64,000 nucleotides of DNA from Pedobacter ginsenosidimutans (GTDB lineage Bacteria; Bacteroidota; Bacteroidia; Sphingobacteriales; Sphingobacteriaceae). The stretch spans positions 1-64,000 of the forward strand of contig NZ_LMZQ01000003.1 of the NCBI RefSeq assembly GCF_001442625.1, written 5' to 3'. The notes below the pieces were generated by a model. The model had not been told where the DNA came from. It saw nothing but the letters and a program-made list of their open reading frames with translations, and did not search any database. How positions within the stretch are numbered: the stretch's first letter is position 1; each line of letters opens with the position of its first letter. Below, one piece after another: positions 1 to 8,178 of the stretch. The translations under genes and the position numbers were made by a program.

Positions 1-78
1 ATCCGTTTCAATCTTTTTTCTGTTACCTTTCCGGCATCCGCCGTTCCGGTTTTCCCCGCTTCCTTTCGGTTGGGAGTG

Positions 79-109
79 CAAAGGTAAGGAACTTTTCCGA
101 ACTTCCAAA
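79..109 (-). promoter_or_regulatory. Tandem promoter P3 (Bacteroidota type), reading leftward
   Basis: On the minus strand there is a -33 TTTG (106-109) and a -7 TACCTTTG (79-86) separated by exactly 19 nt, matching the TTTG-N19-TAnnTTTG consensus of the Bacteroidota primary sigma factor. It is the most downstream of three equally built promoters. The transcript would run out of the left edge of the window. An rRNA operon is the likely target because stacked promoters of this type commonly precede rRNA operons, but the target itself is not visible. Confidence 0.65.
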
Positions 110-204
110 TAAAATAAATTTTATTTTTTCGTCTTCTTTTTTTCCCTTCCTCTTATTTCAATATGCCGGTTTTGACCAGCTTTCCGTTCTTCCGATCCGG
201 GCTG

Positions 205-235
205 CAAAGGTAGCAATCTTTTCTTCTCCCGCAAT
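205..235 (-). promoter_or_regulatory. Tandem promoter P2 (Bacteroidota type), reading leftward
   Basis: Minus strand: ATTG at 232-235, a 19-nt spacer, then TACCTTTG at 205-212. The spacing is identical to the neighbouring promoters and the -7 element matches TAnnTTTG perfectly; the -33 has one mismatch. The -7 elements lie 126 nt (to P3) and 108 nt (to P1) apart. Confidence 0.6.
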
Positions 236-312
236 ATTTATTTTAAAATAAATCCTTGCCTGCGCGCTCCAATGCCATCCTTTCAACCAAACCCTTCCTC
301 CGAAGCGGGATG

Positions 313-343
313 CAAAAGTAGGGATTTTTAACCTATATCCAAA
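313..343 (-). promoter_or_regulatory. Tandem promoter P1 (Bacteroidota type), reading leftward
   Basis: Minus strand: TTTG at 340-343, a 19-nt spacer, then TACTTTTG at 313-320. Both boxes match the Bacteroidota consensus. It is the farthest upstream of the three tandem promoters. The 1-400 stretch holds no credible gene; the single open frame across it lies over the promoter motifs and is not believed. Confidence 0.65.
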
Positions 344-522
344 GGATAGGCAAACATTAGTTACCCTATTTATGTAACACAATGGTTTTCAGACAGAAAA
401 AATGTTGGCACATACAAAACTTTTTGAACGAAAGCATGTTTAGCGGCAGATGCATCACTTAAGGCTTCCGGAGTTTTCCCTGCAACCGGCCACTTGAAAC
501 TTAGGAAGCCCCTGCCACCTAA

Positions 523-574
523 ACCCGATAGCAGCGGGCATCCCGATTTTCATCGGGATAAAGCGGATAGCGGG
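523..574. repeat. REP-like palindromic element, copy A
   Basis: The stretch begins CCCGATAGCAGCGGGCA and ends AGCGGATAGCGGGA. It encloses a perfect hairpin, TCCCGAT (541-547) with ATCGGGA (552-558) around a TTTC loop. A related copy with the same CCCGAT...GAGCGGGCA...AGAGCGGGA order is found at 5543-5581, so this is an interspersed repeat and not a gene-specific site. Confidence 0.5.
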
Positions 575-760
575 AACATACCTATATAGTAGCACTAAAC
601 CTGCTTTGCTAAAAAAACAAAAGCACTCCTATATATAGTGTAGCAATAACATGGGTGAGTGAATAAACTTCCCAAGTTCTTGAGCAGCAATTAACAACCA
701 TCATATCGAATTTTTGAACAATAATTAATACTTTTATGGCTTATTAAACCATCCATATAA

Positions 761-1726
761 ATGAAGTTGATGCTCAAACTATACTTTTCTCTGCTATTTA
801 TCGGCATGGCGGAAATCGGTTATGCGCAAAATTATAAAAATGAGCTTGTTATTATCTCCGAGAATGATGCTTATATAGATATTACGAGCGATCGATATTA
901 TACAAACGGTGCTTTTATCAAATATCGGCATGCCCTGAATGGGGAGAACTTAAAAGCAGGAAGAAGTAAAGAAATTATCGGTTTTGAATTCGGCCAAAAA
1001 ATATACAATCCATATTACAGCTTTGTACCAAACCCTGCCCTACACGACCGCCCTTTTACGGCATACCTTTATGGCGAGGCAAATTATAGCCGGTTTTACG
1101 CAAATAAACAGATGCTTAAGGTTTCTGCACAGATTGGACTTACCGGAAAAGATGCTTTAGGTGAGCAGTTTCAAAAAGCATTTCATAAACTGGTTGGTCA
1201 AAATCAGATTGAAGGATGGGAATATGGTCTAAACAGCGAACCAACATTAAACCTGGGTGTAGAATATAATAGGCTTTTAATGAGCACAAACAATAAAATA
1301 TTCGATATTACAGGAACAACGTCAGCAGCAGTTGGTAATGTGATTACAAAAGCAAATCTCGGGGCAATGTTCCGTCTGGGCAGATTTAATGATATGGATG
1401 GTTCATCGGCTTTTAATAGCTTGGTGAGCAATAACCATCTGAACAAAGCACAGCGCAAATACGAACTTTTCCTTTCTGTTAGTCCTCAGTTACATGCCAT
1501 TGCTTTCGATTCGAGTTTGCAGGGTGGATTATTTTTGAATGATAAAGGCCCAATTACTTTTAAACCTAAGCCAATTGTTTTTACCACACAAGTAGGTTTA
1601 ACCTTCGCCATTGCACGTTGGACAGCCAATTATACCGCTACTTTTACTTCGAACGAAGTTAAAAACAGTGCCACAGGCTACCGTTATGCCTTTTATAGTC
1701 TTGCTTACCGTTTTAGTAAAAGCTAA
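761..1726 (+). CDS. LpxR-like lipid A deacylase, outer-membrane (DUF2219)
   Basis: Predicted to remove the 3'-acyloxyacyl chain of lipid A in the outer membrane, by similarity to the LpxR/DUF2219 family. The 321-residue protein has a cleavable signal peptide ending at about residue 22 (YAQ). Then comes the family signature: Asn-Asp in SENDAY and the DRYYTNG motif. A later His in QKAFHKLVGQNQIEGW fits the catalytic His region of LpxR. The rest alternates like beta-barrel strands and ends in an aromatic-rich strand. The stop codon overlaps the start of the next gene by one base (TAATG), so the two are surely cotranscribed. Family assignment is confident; the exact acyl position is inferred. Confidence 0.8.
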   Translation: MKLMLKLYFSLLFIGMAEIGYAQNYKNELVIISENDAYIDITSDRYYTNGAFIKYRHALNGENLKAGRSKEIIGFEFGQKIYNPYYSFVPNPALHDRPFTAYLYGEANYSRFYANKQMLKVSAQIGLTGKDALGEQFQKAFHKLVGQNQIEGWEYGLNSEPTLNLGVEYNRLLMSTNNKIFDITGTTSAAVGNVITKANLGAMFRLGRFNDMDGSSAFNSLVSNNHLNKAQRKYELFLSVSPQLHAIAFDSSLQGGLFLNDKGPITFKPKPIVFTTQVGLTFAIARWTANYTATFTSNEVKNSATGYRYAFYSLAYRFSKS

Positions 1727-2835
1727 TGAAAAAACAACTACTCTCTTTTATTTTCGTTATTACAGGTTGCACATTTGCTAAGGCTCAAATTGCACCCGAA
1801 AATCATTCGATTATTATCAAGCCCGTATTTGGCACACACGTAAATAATGACCAGGGTCATCTGTTTCAGGATCAGATTACCGGATTTGACGCGGCATATT
1901 TTAAAGACATCAGCCAGAACAGCGATAAATGGATCGGATTTGGTGGTGCCAAATCTTATGGGATCGGATTTGTTTTTAGAGATCTGAGCAAGCTGAAAGG
2001 TACAAAAGATACCTCAGCCAATGCTTTTGGACAGGTATATGGCTTAGTGGCACAGATGGATTTTCAGTTATTCAAAGTCGGAAAAGCTAAATTTAATTTT
2101 ACGCCGGGCGTTGGCTTGGGTTATACAAACAAGTATTACTTTAATAATACCAAAAACCGATTTTTAGGAAGCCCGATTAACGAAACCATTAAAGCAGATT
2201 TAGGAATGGAGCTGCCCATGAGTAAATATACTGATCTACTGTTAGGCTTTGGCTTTCTACATGTATCTAATGGAGGGGCCACTGTTCCAAATGGTGGATT
2301 GAATACAGGAAATGTTTACATCGGACTTAAACTAAACAATCCAAAAACATTAACTGCTGAGCTGAAAAGCACCTACACCACTCTACAGCGTAATTCGATT
2401 GAGCTTAGTGCGGGTTTAGGCGCAAGGGGCGTATTTGCGAACAGGAACAAAAGCTTATACAAAAGCGGGTTATATGCAGGTTACAATTTTTACCTGAATG
2501 ATGTGATGTCTCTTAAGGCTGGTGCGGATGCTGTTTATTATTATACTGTATTTGACCCAGATAATTATGGGGAAACTTTCCAAAACTACGGAACTTCGTA
2601 TGATAAATGGCGTACCGGGGTCAGTGTTGGTGCTGATATCAACTTATGGCGCATAACCGTTGCGGCTCAGATTGGAAAATACATCCACTACAACAGATTG
2701 ATGGATAAAGCGACCTGGTACTGGACCTTCGGACCTACTTTTAATATTACGCCACACATTGGCTTGCAGGCAAAAACCTATATGCACTTTGCCCAGGCAG
2801 ATTATGTAAACTGGGGCGTGGTATATAGATTTTAA
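1726..2835 (+). CDS. PagL-like acyloxyacyl hydrolase (lipid A 3-O-deacylase family), extended
   Basis: Signal peptide to about residue 20 (AKA-Q), then an outer-membrane barrel. The PagL-type catalytic motif is seen as H179-x-S181 in FGFLHVSNGG, followed by an NGGLN segment that matches the region after the active site in PagL/acyloxyacyl hydrolases. At 369 residues it is about twice the size of classical PagL. The last 160 residues form further amphipathic strands and end in a terminal Phe, as outer-membrane proteins do. Cotranscribed with the LpxR-like gene, which suggests a two-enzyme lipid A remodelling unit. Its 3' end overlaps the convergent CoA-binding gene by 4 nt. Confidence 0.72.
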   Translation: MKKQLLSFIFVITGCTFAKAQIAPENHSIIIKPVFGTHVNNDQGHLFQDQITGFDAAYFKDISQNSDKWIGFGGAKSYGIGFVFRDLSKLKGTKDTSANAFGQVYGLVAQMDFQLFKVGKAKFNFTPGVGLGYTNKYYFNNTKNRFLGSPINETIKADLGMELPMSKYTDLLLGFGFLHVSNGGATVPNGGLNTGNVYIGLKLNNPKTLTAELKSTYTTLQRNSIELSAGLGARGVFANRNKSLYKSGLYAGYNFYLNDVMSLKAGADAVYYYTVFDPDNYGETFQNYGTSYDKWRTGVSVGADINLWRITVAAQIGKYIHYNRLMDKATWYWTFGPTFNITPHIGLQAKTYMHFAQADYVNWGVVYRF

Positions 2836-3191
2836 TATTGCCCTGTGCTTAGCAACACCAAAGTACAGGCTTCAACGGGTTCGATATTGTGCTGATCCAA
2901 TAATTTTTCGAGCTCATAATTTTCAGTTCCTGGATTGAAAATTACCCGCTTGGGTTTTGTTGCAAGGATGTAATCATGATATTGCGCCTGTAGAGGTGGC
3001 CCAATATATAAAGTTATGGTATCTATATCAGTGTGGATCTGATCCGGTTTTTCAATTTCTACGCCTGCAACCTCTCCTTTTTTTATGCCTACGTTAACAA
3101 TCTCGTGATTGAAGCGCTTGAGCATATTGGCTGCTTTATAAGCGTATCTGGATGGGTTTGGCGATGCGCCGATAATAAGTGTCTTCTTCAT
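2832..3191 (-). CDS. CoA-binding domain protein (CoA_binding_2)
   Basis: A 119-residue single-domain protein with a Rossmann-like nucleotide fold. It starts with MKKTLIIGASPNPSRYAYKA, where the GASxxPxxxxY pattern is typical of stand-alone CoA-binding domain proteins. A late motif IFNPGTEN is also family-typical. Length equals the usual 115-140 residues of the family. The physiological ligand and role are unknown. Convergent with, and overlapping by 4 nt, the PagL-like gene; a DinB-family gene lies 39 nt upstream on the same strand. Confidence 0.75.
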   Translation of the reverse strand: MKKTLIIGASPNPSRYAYKAANMLKRFNHEIVNVGIKKGEVAGVEIEKPDQIHTDIDTITLYIGPPLQAQYHDYILATKPKRVIFNPGTENYELEKLLDQHNIEPVEACTLVLLSTGQY

Positions 3192-3230
3192 AAAGGTGAT
3201 TCCAAAGATTTATTGATTACAGATTAATTA

Positions 3231-3698
3231 CTAAAACTTAGAAAGCAAAGCAATTTGACCGGAATGGTAAGCATGGTGTTGTGCCAAACCACTTAAAAGT
3301 TCTGCATTGGTTACCCCTGTTCCCAACGCCGGGTTCCGCTCACTCTTTACTTCATCATTCCATTGGTTATCTTTTATGCTTTCGCACAAGCGGATAAGTT
3401 CTTCATTAGCAATTTTAAAATTAAAGATAATGCGCTCCCAGGCCTTAGGCGTTCTACTTTCAGGCATTGGCCAATCGCCCATTGCGGGTTCTGCAGCAGG
3501 TTTCCCGCTCAGTCTTGAGGTAACTTCTTCTGTCCAAGCAGTTAAATGCAGGGCAATTTCGGCAATAGAATGCGCCCCTGGCACAAAATGACTAAATGCA
3601 CTTTCAGGATTAACGTTATTTAAGGTTTGCATTACATGGTTACCATGCCAGGCATCACCATTAAATGCCTTTTTAATTTCGTTCGTGATATTAAACAT
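3231..3698 (-). CDS. DinB-family protein
   Basis: 155 residues, the normal size for a DinB/YfiT four-helix metal-binding protein. The His ligands are visible: an early H in NHVMQTL, a helix-2 His in HSIAEIALHLTAW, and the C-terminal HHAYHSGQIALL pair. Members of the superfamily often act as thiol-dependent transferases or are uncharacterised, so no substrate is proposed. A second, distinct DinB-like gene sits at 42556-43002. Confidence 0.75.
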   Translation of the reverse strand: MFNITNEIKKAFNGDAWHGNHVMQTLNNVNPESAFSHFVPGAHSIAEIALHLTAWTEEVTSRLSGKPAAEPAMGDWPMPESRTPKAWERIIFNFKIANEELIRLCESIKDNQWNDEVKSERNPALGTGVTNAELLSGLAQHHAYHSGQIALLSKF

Positions 3699-3731
3699 AC
3701 CAAAACAACAATTAGAGCAATATAAAGTTTG

Positions 3732-5273
3732 TTAAGATGCGTTTAATATTGCATTGGCACAGTTAATACCATCTATTGCTGCCGATACAATTCCACCGGC
3801 ATAACCTGCGCCTTCTGCGCAAGGATATAAACCTTTTACCTGAGGATGCTGATAAGTCTCTTTATCTCTCGGAATTCTAACCGGGGAGGAAGTTCTGCTC
3901 TCTACCCCTACCAAAATGGCTTCATTTGTATAATAACCTTTAATCTTTTTTCCAAACAAGGGTAGTGCTGCACGTAAGCTATCCGATACGAAATCGGGTA
4001 AAATATTATCCAGCATTGAACTTTTGGTGCCAGGCAGATAGGAGTTCTTTGGTAGATCGATCGATAATTTATTGTTCACAAAATCAACCATGCGCTGGGC
4101 CGGAGCTACCAGATTTCCACCACCGGCCTCAAAAGCCAATTTTTCAATCTCCGATTGGAAGTGCAACATTCTAAGCGGATCGTAACCCTGAACATCGTTT
4201 AAGGTAACTTGAACCACCGTTCCAGAATTGGCATAAGGATTATTCCGTTTAGATGGCGACCAACCATTTACCACGATTTCATTTTCGCCTGTAGAACAAG
4301 GCGCAATAATGCCTCCAGGGCACATACAAAAAGAAAACACCCCACGGGCACCAACCTGCTCCACCAAACTGTAGTACGCGGGAGGTAAAAACTCCGATCT
4401 AATATTGCAGTGGTACTGGGCTGAATCAATAATTTCCTGAGGATGCTCAATCCGCACGCCTAAAGCAAACGGCTTCGCCTCAATCAGGATATTTTTACTG
4501 TTTAGCAATTCGTACACATCTCTTGCAGAATGACCAGTTGCCAAGATGATATCATCAGCAAACAACTTTTCTTCAAAATTTACCTCAATTCCTTTTACTT
4601 TTCCGAATTCGATCAAAATATCAGTCATACGGCTATCGAACATCACCTCGCCCCCAGCATTCAGGATAGTATCTTTTATGGAAGTGATAATATGCGGAAG
4701 TTTATTGGTGCCTATATGTGGGCGGGCATCGATAGCAATATCGGCTTCTGCCCCATGGTTTACAAAAACCTGGAGCACTTTATTAATATCGCCCCGCTTA
4801 TTAGAACGGGTATACAGTTTACCATCCGAATAGGTTCCTGCCCCACCTTCACCATAACAATAATTAGATTCAGTATTCACTAATCCCTGTTTGTTTATGG
4901 CAGCCAAATCTCTCCGGCGTTGTTTTACATCTTTACCACGTTCGATAATAATGGGCTTTAATCCATTCTCTATACACTGCAAAGCTGCAAACAAGCCCGC
5001 CGGGCCAGCCCCGATAATAATCACAGGCTTAGCGTCGCTTACATTTTTATAATTAATGGTGTATACTTCGGAAATGGCTTCCTCATCTACAAAAACTTTT
5101 ACCTGAAGTCTGAATATCACTTTTCTCGAGCGGGCATCTATCGATCTCTTCAGTATTTCATAGCCTTTAATTCTTGAACCAGGTAATTTTAGGGATTCAG
5201 CCAATTTCTGGTTAATCACTTCTTTTTGCTCTACCTCGTGCGGGAGCAGCGTAATTTCGATGTCTTTCTGCAT
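3732..5273 (-). CDS. FAD-dependent dehydrogenase (NAD(P)/FAD-dependent oxidoreductase, COG2509 type)
   Basis: 513 residues. An N-terminal domain of about 80 residues (ferredoxin-like, with RSIDARSRKVIFRLQVKVFV) precedes a dinucleotide-binding motif VIIIGAGPAGLFAALQCIE near residues 84-102. The GEGGAGTYSDGKLYTR segment and the C-terminal GAGYAGGIVSAAIDGI flavin motif are characteristic of this conserved but biochemically undefined family. It stands alone, followed downstream by the DinB gene 33 nt away. The substrate is unknown. Confidence 0.75.
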   Translation of the reverse strand: MQKDIEITLLPHEVEQKEVINQKLAESLKLPGSRIKGYEILKRSIDARSRKVIFRLQVKVFVDEEAISEVYTINYKNVSDAKPVIIIGAGPAGLFAALQCIENGLKPIIIERGKDVKQRRRDLAAINKQGLVNTESNYCYGEGGAGTYSDGKLYTRSNKRGDINKVLQVFVNHGAEADIAIDARPHIGTNKLPHIITSIKDTILNAGGEVMFDSRMTDILIEFGKVKGIEVNFEEKLFADDIILATGHSARDVYELLNSKNILIEAKPFALGVRIEHPQEIIDSAQYHCNIRSEFLPPAYYSLVEQVGARGVFSFCMCPGGIIAPCSTGENEIVVNGWSPSKRNNPYANSGTVVQVTLNDVQGYDPLRMLHFQSEIEKLAFEAGGGNLVAPAQRMVDFVNNKLSIDLPKNSYLPGTKSSMLDNILPDFVSDSLRAALPLFGKKIKGYYTNEAILVGVESRTSSPVRIPRDKETYQHPQVKGLYPCAEGAGYAGGIVSAAIDGINCANAILNAS

Positions 5274-5429
5274 ATCATGTCAGGTTTTTATCCCGAACAG
5301 TACAAAGATAAATATCTGATAGCATATTTGATGATTTCAGCATATGAATAAAAACTATTAGCAGACTAAAGTAATGCTTTTATGTTTTTTGGAAAGCAAT
5401 TGCAGTGTTTCATTGGAAAAAACTACAGT

Positions 5430-5480
5430 CCCGCTCTACCTCCAGCCCCGATGAAAAATCGGGGCTGGAGGTAGAGCGGG
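5430..5480. repeat. Perfect 23-bp stem hairpin
   Basis: CCCGCTCTACCTCCAGCCCC followed by GAT (5430-5452) is exactly complementary to 5458-5480 around a 5-nt loop GAAAA. No T-run follows on either strand, so it is not a simple terminator. Its sequence overlaps in content with REP-like elements (CCCGAT, AGAGCGGG), suggesting a palindromic fusion of two inverted copies. Confidence 0.85.
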
Positions 5481-5542
5481 TTTAGATGGCGGCTTTGTTG
5501 CTACTATGCCGGTTTTCCGTGCCACAGCCCAAAGTTTTTAGC

Positions 5543-5581
5543 CCCGATCGGAGCGGGCACGAAGTAGAGCGAAGAGCGGGA
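5543..5581. repeat. REP-like element, copy B
   Basis: Begins CCCGATCGGAGCGGGCA and ends AGAGCGGGA, the same order of blocks as the element at 523-574 but without the inner TCCCGAT hairpin. It lies 63 nt right of the 23-bp hairpin. Confidence 0.45.
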
Positions 5582-5761
5582 GCAAACATTAAAAAAAGCG
5601 AATGACCTTGCGCTTCAAAACAAAAACATCAGTTTAAACATTACCCTAAGCTTGTCAACCTGTCAGATAAATACCGAAACTGTAACAAAGGCATGCAATT
5701 TGATATCTAATTCGTAAATTGACCATAAATCAATTCTATTAAAAAGACAAAAACCATAAAA

Positions 5762-6343
5762 ATGAAAAGATTAATATTTGGAATTTTAGCTGCAGTTATT
5801 GCAGTGAGCACTTTAAGTTCATGCGGATATAACAGCATGGTTAAACTTGATGAAAACGTTAAATCGAAATGGGGAACTGTGCAAACCCAGTATCAAAGAA
5901 GAGCAGATTTAATTCCGAACCTGGTAGCTACGGTAAAAGGAGCGGCTAAATTTGAGCAAGGTACTTTAACTGCTGTAACCGAAGCACGTGCAAAAGCAAC
6001 ACAGATGACAGTTAAAGCTGACGAATTAACACCAGAAAACATCCAGAAATACCAGGCTGCTCAGGGACAATTGAGCCAGGCTCTGGGTAAATTATTATCG
6101 ATTACAGAAAATTACCCTGAACTAAGAGCTACACAGCAATTTAGTGATTTATCGGCCCAGTTAGAAAGTACTGAGAACAGGATTACTGTTGCCCGTAAAG
6201 ATTTTAATGATGCAGTACAAGAATATAATGGCAAAATCAGATCGTTTCCTACCAATTTAACAGCTGGCATGTTCGGCTTTAAAGCTAAAGGATATTTTGA
6301 AGCCGATGCTACTGCAAAAGACGCCCCTAAAGTAGAATTTTAA
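5762..6343 (+). CDS. lemA: LemA-family lipoprotein
   Basis: 193 residues. The N-terminus has a signal with a lipobox, TLSSC (Cys at residue 21), so a membrane-anchored lipoprotein is likely. The LemA core follows: an ENVKSKWGTVQTQYQRRADLIPNLVATVKG-like helix, then EARAKA, and a NDAVQEYNGKIRSFPTNL C-terminal block, all typical. LemA proteins often occur with TPM-domain proteins, as here: two TPM genes follow on the same strand. Exact role unknown. Confidence 0.88.
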   Translation: MKRLIFGILAAVIAVSTLSSCGYNSMVKLDENVKSKWGTVQTQYQRRADLIPNLVATVKGAAKFEQGTLTAVTEARAKATQMTVKADELTPENIQKYQAAQGQLSQALGKLLSITENYPELRATQQFSDLSAQLESTENRITVARKDFNDAVQEYNGKIRSFPTNLTAGMFGFKAKGYFEADATAKDAPKVEF

Positions 6344-6363
6344 TATTCTCAATTAATATATAT

Positions 6364-6408
6364 AAGGGTAGTGAATGTTTATTAAATAAGCATTTATTAC
6401 CCTTTTTA
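6364..6408 (+). terminator. Hairpin with U-run between lemA and the TPM genes (terminator or attenuator)
   Basis: AAGGGTAGTGAATG (6364-6377) pairs, with G-U wobble, with CATTTATTACCCTT (6391-6404), followed by TTT. It lies inside an apparent operon, so partial termination that makes lemA more abundant than the TPM genes is a reasonable inference. Confidence 0.5.
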
Positions 6409-6427
6409 CTTCATACAAAATAAGCAC

Positions 6428-6871
6428 ATGTCGTTATTTTCAGATATTGAACAAGAAAAAATAGCAACCGCGATCTCCGATGCAGAAAGAGCAACATCTG
6501 GAGAAATTAGGATTGCTATTGACAAACACTGCGCGGGTGACCCATACGAAAAAGCTATAGAATATTTTACAAAGCTGGATATGGACAAAACAGCCAAAAG
6601 AAATGGGGTACTGATTTACCTGGCACATGCCGATCATAAATTTGCCATTATTGGCGATGTGGGCATTAACCAGGTAGTACCTGAAAATTTTTGGGAAACG
6701 GCCAAAATAGCGATGACTGCACACTTTGCAAAAGGCAATTTAGCTGATGGCATTATTGCGGGCGTAGCATTGGCGGGAGAAAAGCTGGCCTTGTTCTTTC
6801 CTCCTCAAAAAGGCGACATTAATGAATTGCCAAATGATATCGTTTTTATGGACAATCTAGAGCAGAAATAA
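6428..6871 (+). CDS. TPM-domain protein (cytoplasmic-facing type)
   Basis: 147 residues covering just one TPM fold (TPM_phosphatase family). The segments SGEIRIAIDKHC, AKRNGVLIYLAHADHKFAIIGDVGINQVVP and GNLADGIIAG match the family core. There is no signal peptide, unlike the next gene. It ends 3 nt before the next start, so the pair is translationally close. TPM proteins have been linked to membrane quality control and photosystem repair in other lineages; here no substrate can be named. Confidence 0.8.
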   Translation: MSLFSDIEQEKIATAISDAERATSGEIRIAIDKHCAGDPYEKAIEYFTKLDMDKTAKRNGVLIYLAHADHKFAIIGDVGINQVVPENFWETAKIAMTAHFAKGNLADGIIAGVALAGEKLALFFPPQKGDINELPNDIVFMDNLEQK

Positions 6872-6874
6872 GCG

Positions 6875-7654
6875 ATGAAGAAAACATTCCTTTTCTCGTT
6901 ACTGAGTTTATTATTCACTTTCGCCTTTGCACAGGATTTTCCCGAGAAACCCAATACTTTGGTTAATGATTATGCTAATGTGCTATCAGCCGATCAAAAG
7001 CAGCAACTGGAAACTAAATTAGTAGCTTTTAATGATTCGTCATCAACGCAGATTGCTATAGCGATATTAAAATCTGTAGGCGATTATGATATTAATGAAT
7101 ACGCCGTTGAGCTGGGCCGAAAATGGGGAGTTGGCCAAAGTGGCAAAAACAACGGTATTATGATCGTTGTGGCTGTTGGCGACCGAAAAATCTCTATCCA
7201 AACGGGTTATGGCTTAGAAGGTGCATTACCTGATATTTATGCCAAGCGTATTATTGATAACGATATTAAACCCAATTTTAGAGCAGGAAACTATTATGCC
7301 GGCCTAGATGAAGGTACTACTTCGATTATAAAATATACCAAAGGTGAATATAAAAATGATAATCCTAAAACTTCTTCAAAGAAAGGTGGCGGAGGTGGTA
7401 GTATTGTGATTATTATCATTATTGTAATCGTAATCATCATCATCATGAGGAAAGGCGGCGGAGGCGGCAGTGAAGTAATTGGCGGTCGGGGTGCATCTAA
7501 CGCTTTGTTCTGGGCTATGCTTTTTGGAAGCGGTGGCGGTGGTGGCCGAAACAGCGGTGGCTGGGGAGGCGGTTCTTCTGGTGGAGGCGGCGGTGGATTC
7601 GGTGGTTTTGGCGGAGGAAGCTTTGGTGGTGGTGGCAGCAGCGGAAGCTGGTAA
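6875..7654 (+). CDS. TPM-domain protein with Gly-rich tail (YgcG-like)
   Basis: 259 residues. Signal peptide MKKTFLFSLLSLLFTFAFAQ, then an extracytoplasmic TPM domain: VNDYANVLSADQKQQLE, the NNGIMIVVAVGDRKISIQTGYGLEGALPD region. A very hydrophobic Ile/Val-rich membrane segment follows (near residues 175-190). The tail is almost only Gly and Ser (about residues 192-259) with clusters such as GGGGGGFGGFGGGSFGGGG. This layout is standard for YgcG/TPM proteins partnered with LemA. Confidence 0.88.
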   Translation: MKKTFLFSLLSLLFTFAFAQDFPEKPNTLVNDYANVLSADQKQQLETKLVAFNDSSSTQIAIAILKSVGDYDINEYAVELGRKWGVGQSGKNNGIMIVVAVGDRKISIQTGYGLEGALPDIYAKRIIDNDIKPNFRAGNYYAGLDEGTTSIIKYTKGEYKNDNPKTSSKKGGGGGSIVIIIIIVIVIIIIMRKGGGGGSEVIGGRGASNALFWAMLFGSGGGGGRNSGGWGGGSSGGGGGGFGGFGGGSFGGGGSSGSW

Positions 7655-7739
7655 ACATATTAGTTCATTGGTCATTGGTCATTAAGTTAGAATCTACTGC
7701 ATTTTGAACTTTCCAACAGATTAAAACATTACAACAATA

Positions 7740-8129
7740 ATGTACAGAAGAGATTTAATCACAGCAGAAATACAGAAACTTGCACAGGTTTTGGCCCGTA
7801 TTATGGGCTTAAAATTAGAAGGCAAGTTGGCCGAGGCCAATCAACTTTTTGACGAAACTATGGAAGGCGGTTTTCAATTACCAAAAGAAATTCTGGAAAA
7901 TGAAGCGCTTTCCGTTTTTGAAAATTGGTTAGCGGAAGGCAACCTCCCTCCCGAAAAACTCGACTCACTGAGCGAATTCTTATATTACGAATTAGGTATA
8001 AGCCCCGATAGAAACCTAATGATTGCGCCAAAACTGAATTTAGTCTATCAATACCTGTCAGATCGGCACAAGATCGTACATTTGGTAAACTTGCACCGTC
8101 AGAAAACGATACAGCAATACCTTAGTTAA
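7740..8129 (+). CDS. Conserved small helical protein of unknown function
   Basis: 129 residues, acidic and helical, with no signal or membrane segment. The N-terminal MYRRDLITAEIQKLAQVLAR and the leucine-rich pattern after it faintly resemble DUF6483-type proteins, but this is not firm. Starts 85 nt after the TPM gene and ends 49 nt before the Nudix gene, all on the same strand. Function not recognised. Confidence 0.65.
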   Translation: MYRRDLITAEIQKLAQVLARIMGLKLEGKLAEANQLFDETMEGGFQLPKEILENEALSVFENWLAEGNLPPEKLDSLSEFLYYELGISPDRNLMIAPKLNLVYQYLSDRHKIVHLVNLHRQKTIQQYLS

Positions 8130-8178
8130 GCGTTGACAGTTTTCAGTTTGGAGTAATTCAATTAACATAAATAAAATA

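Larger units (their letters stand above)
5274..5761. other. Intergenic region with long hairpin and REP-like element
   Basis: 488 nt between the divergent oxidoreductase and lemA genes. It holds a 23-bp perfect hairpin (5430-5480) and a REP-like repeat (5543-5581), but no credible gene. The proximal 120 nt before lemA are AT-rich and should hold its promoter; no clean TTTG-N19-TAnnTTTG pair was found there. Confidence 0.5.

Noticed and set aside
158..382. Coding region on the minus strand in the promoter area
   Set aside because: It covers two complete TTTG-N19-TAnnTTTG promoters and its composition is not protein-like.
7376..7675. Thr/Ala-rich frame opposite the Gly-rich tail
   Set aside because: Mirror of the GGC-rich codons of the TPM protein tail; an artefact of the repeat.
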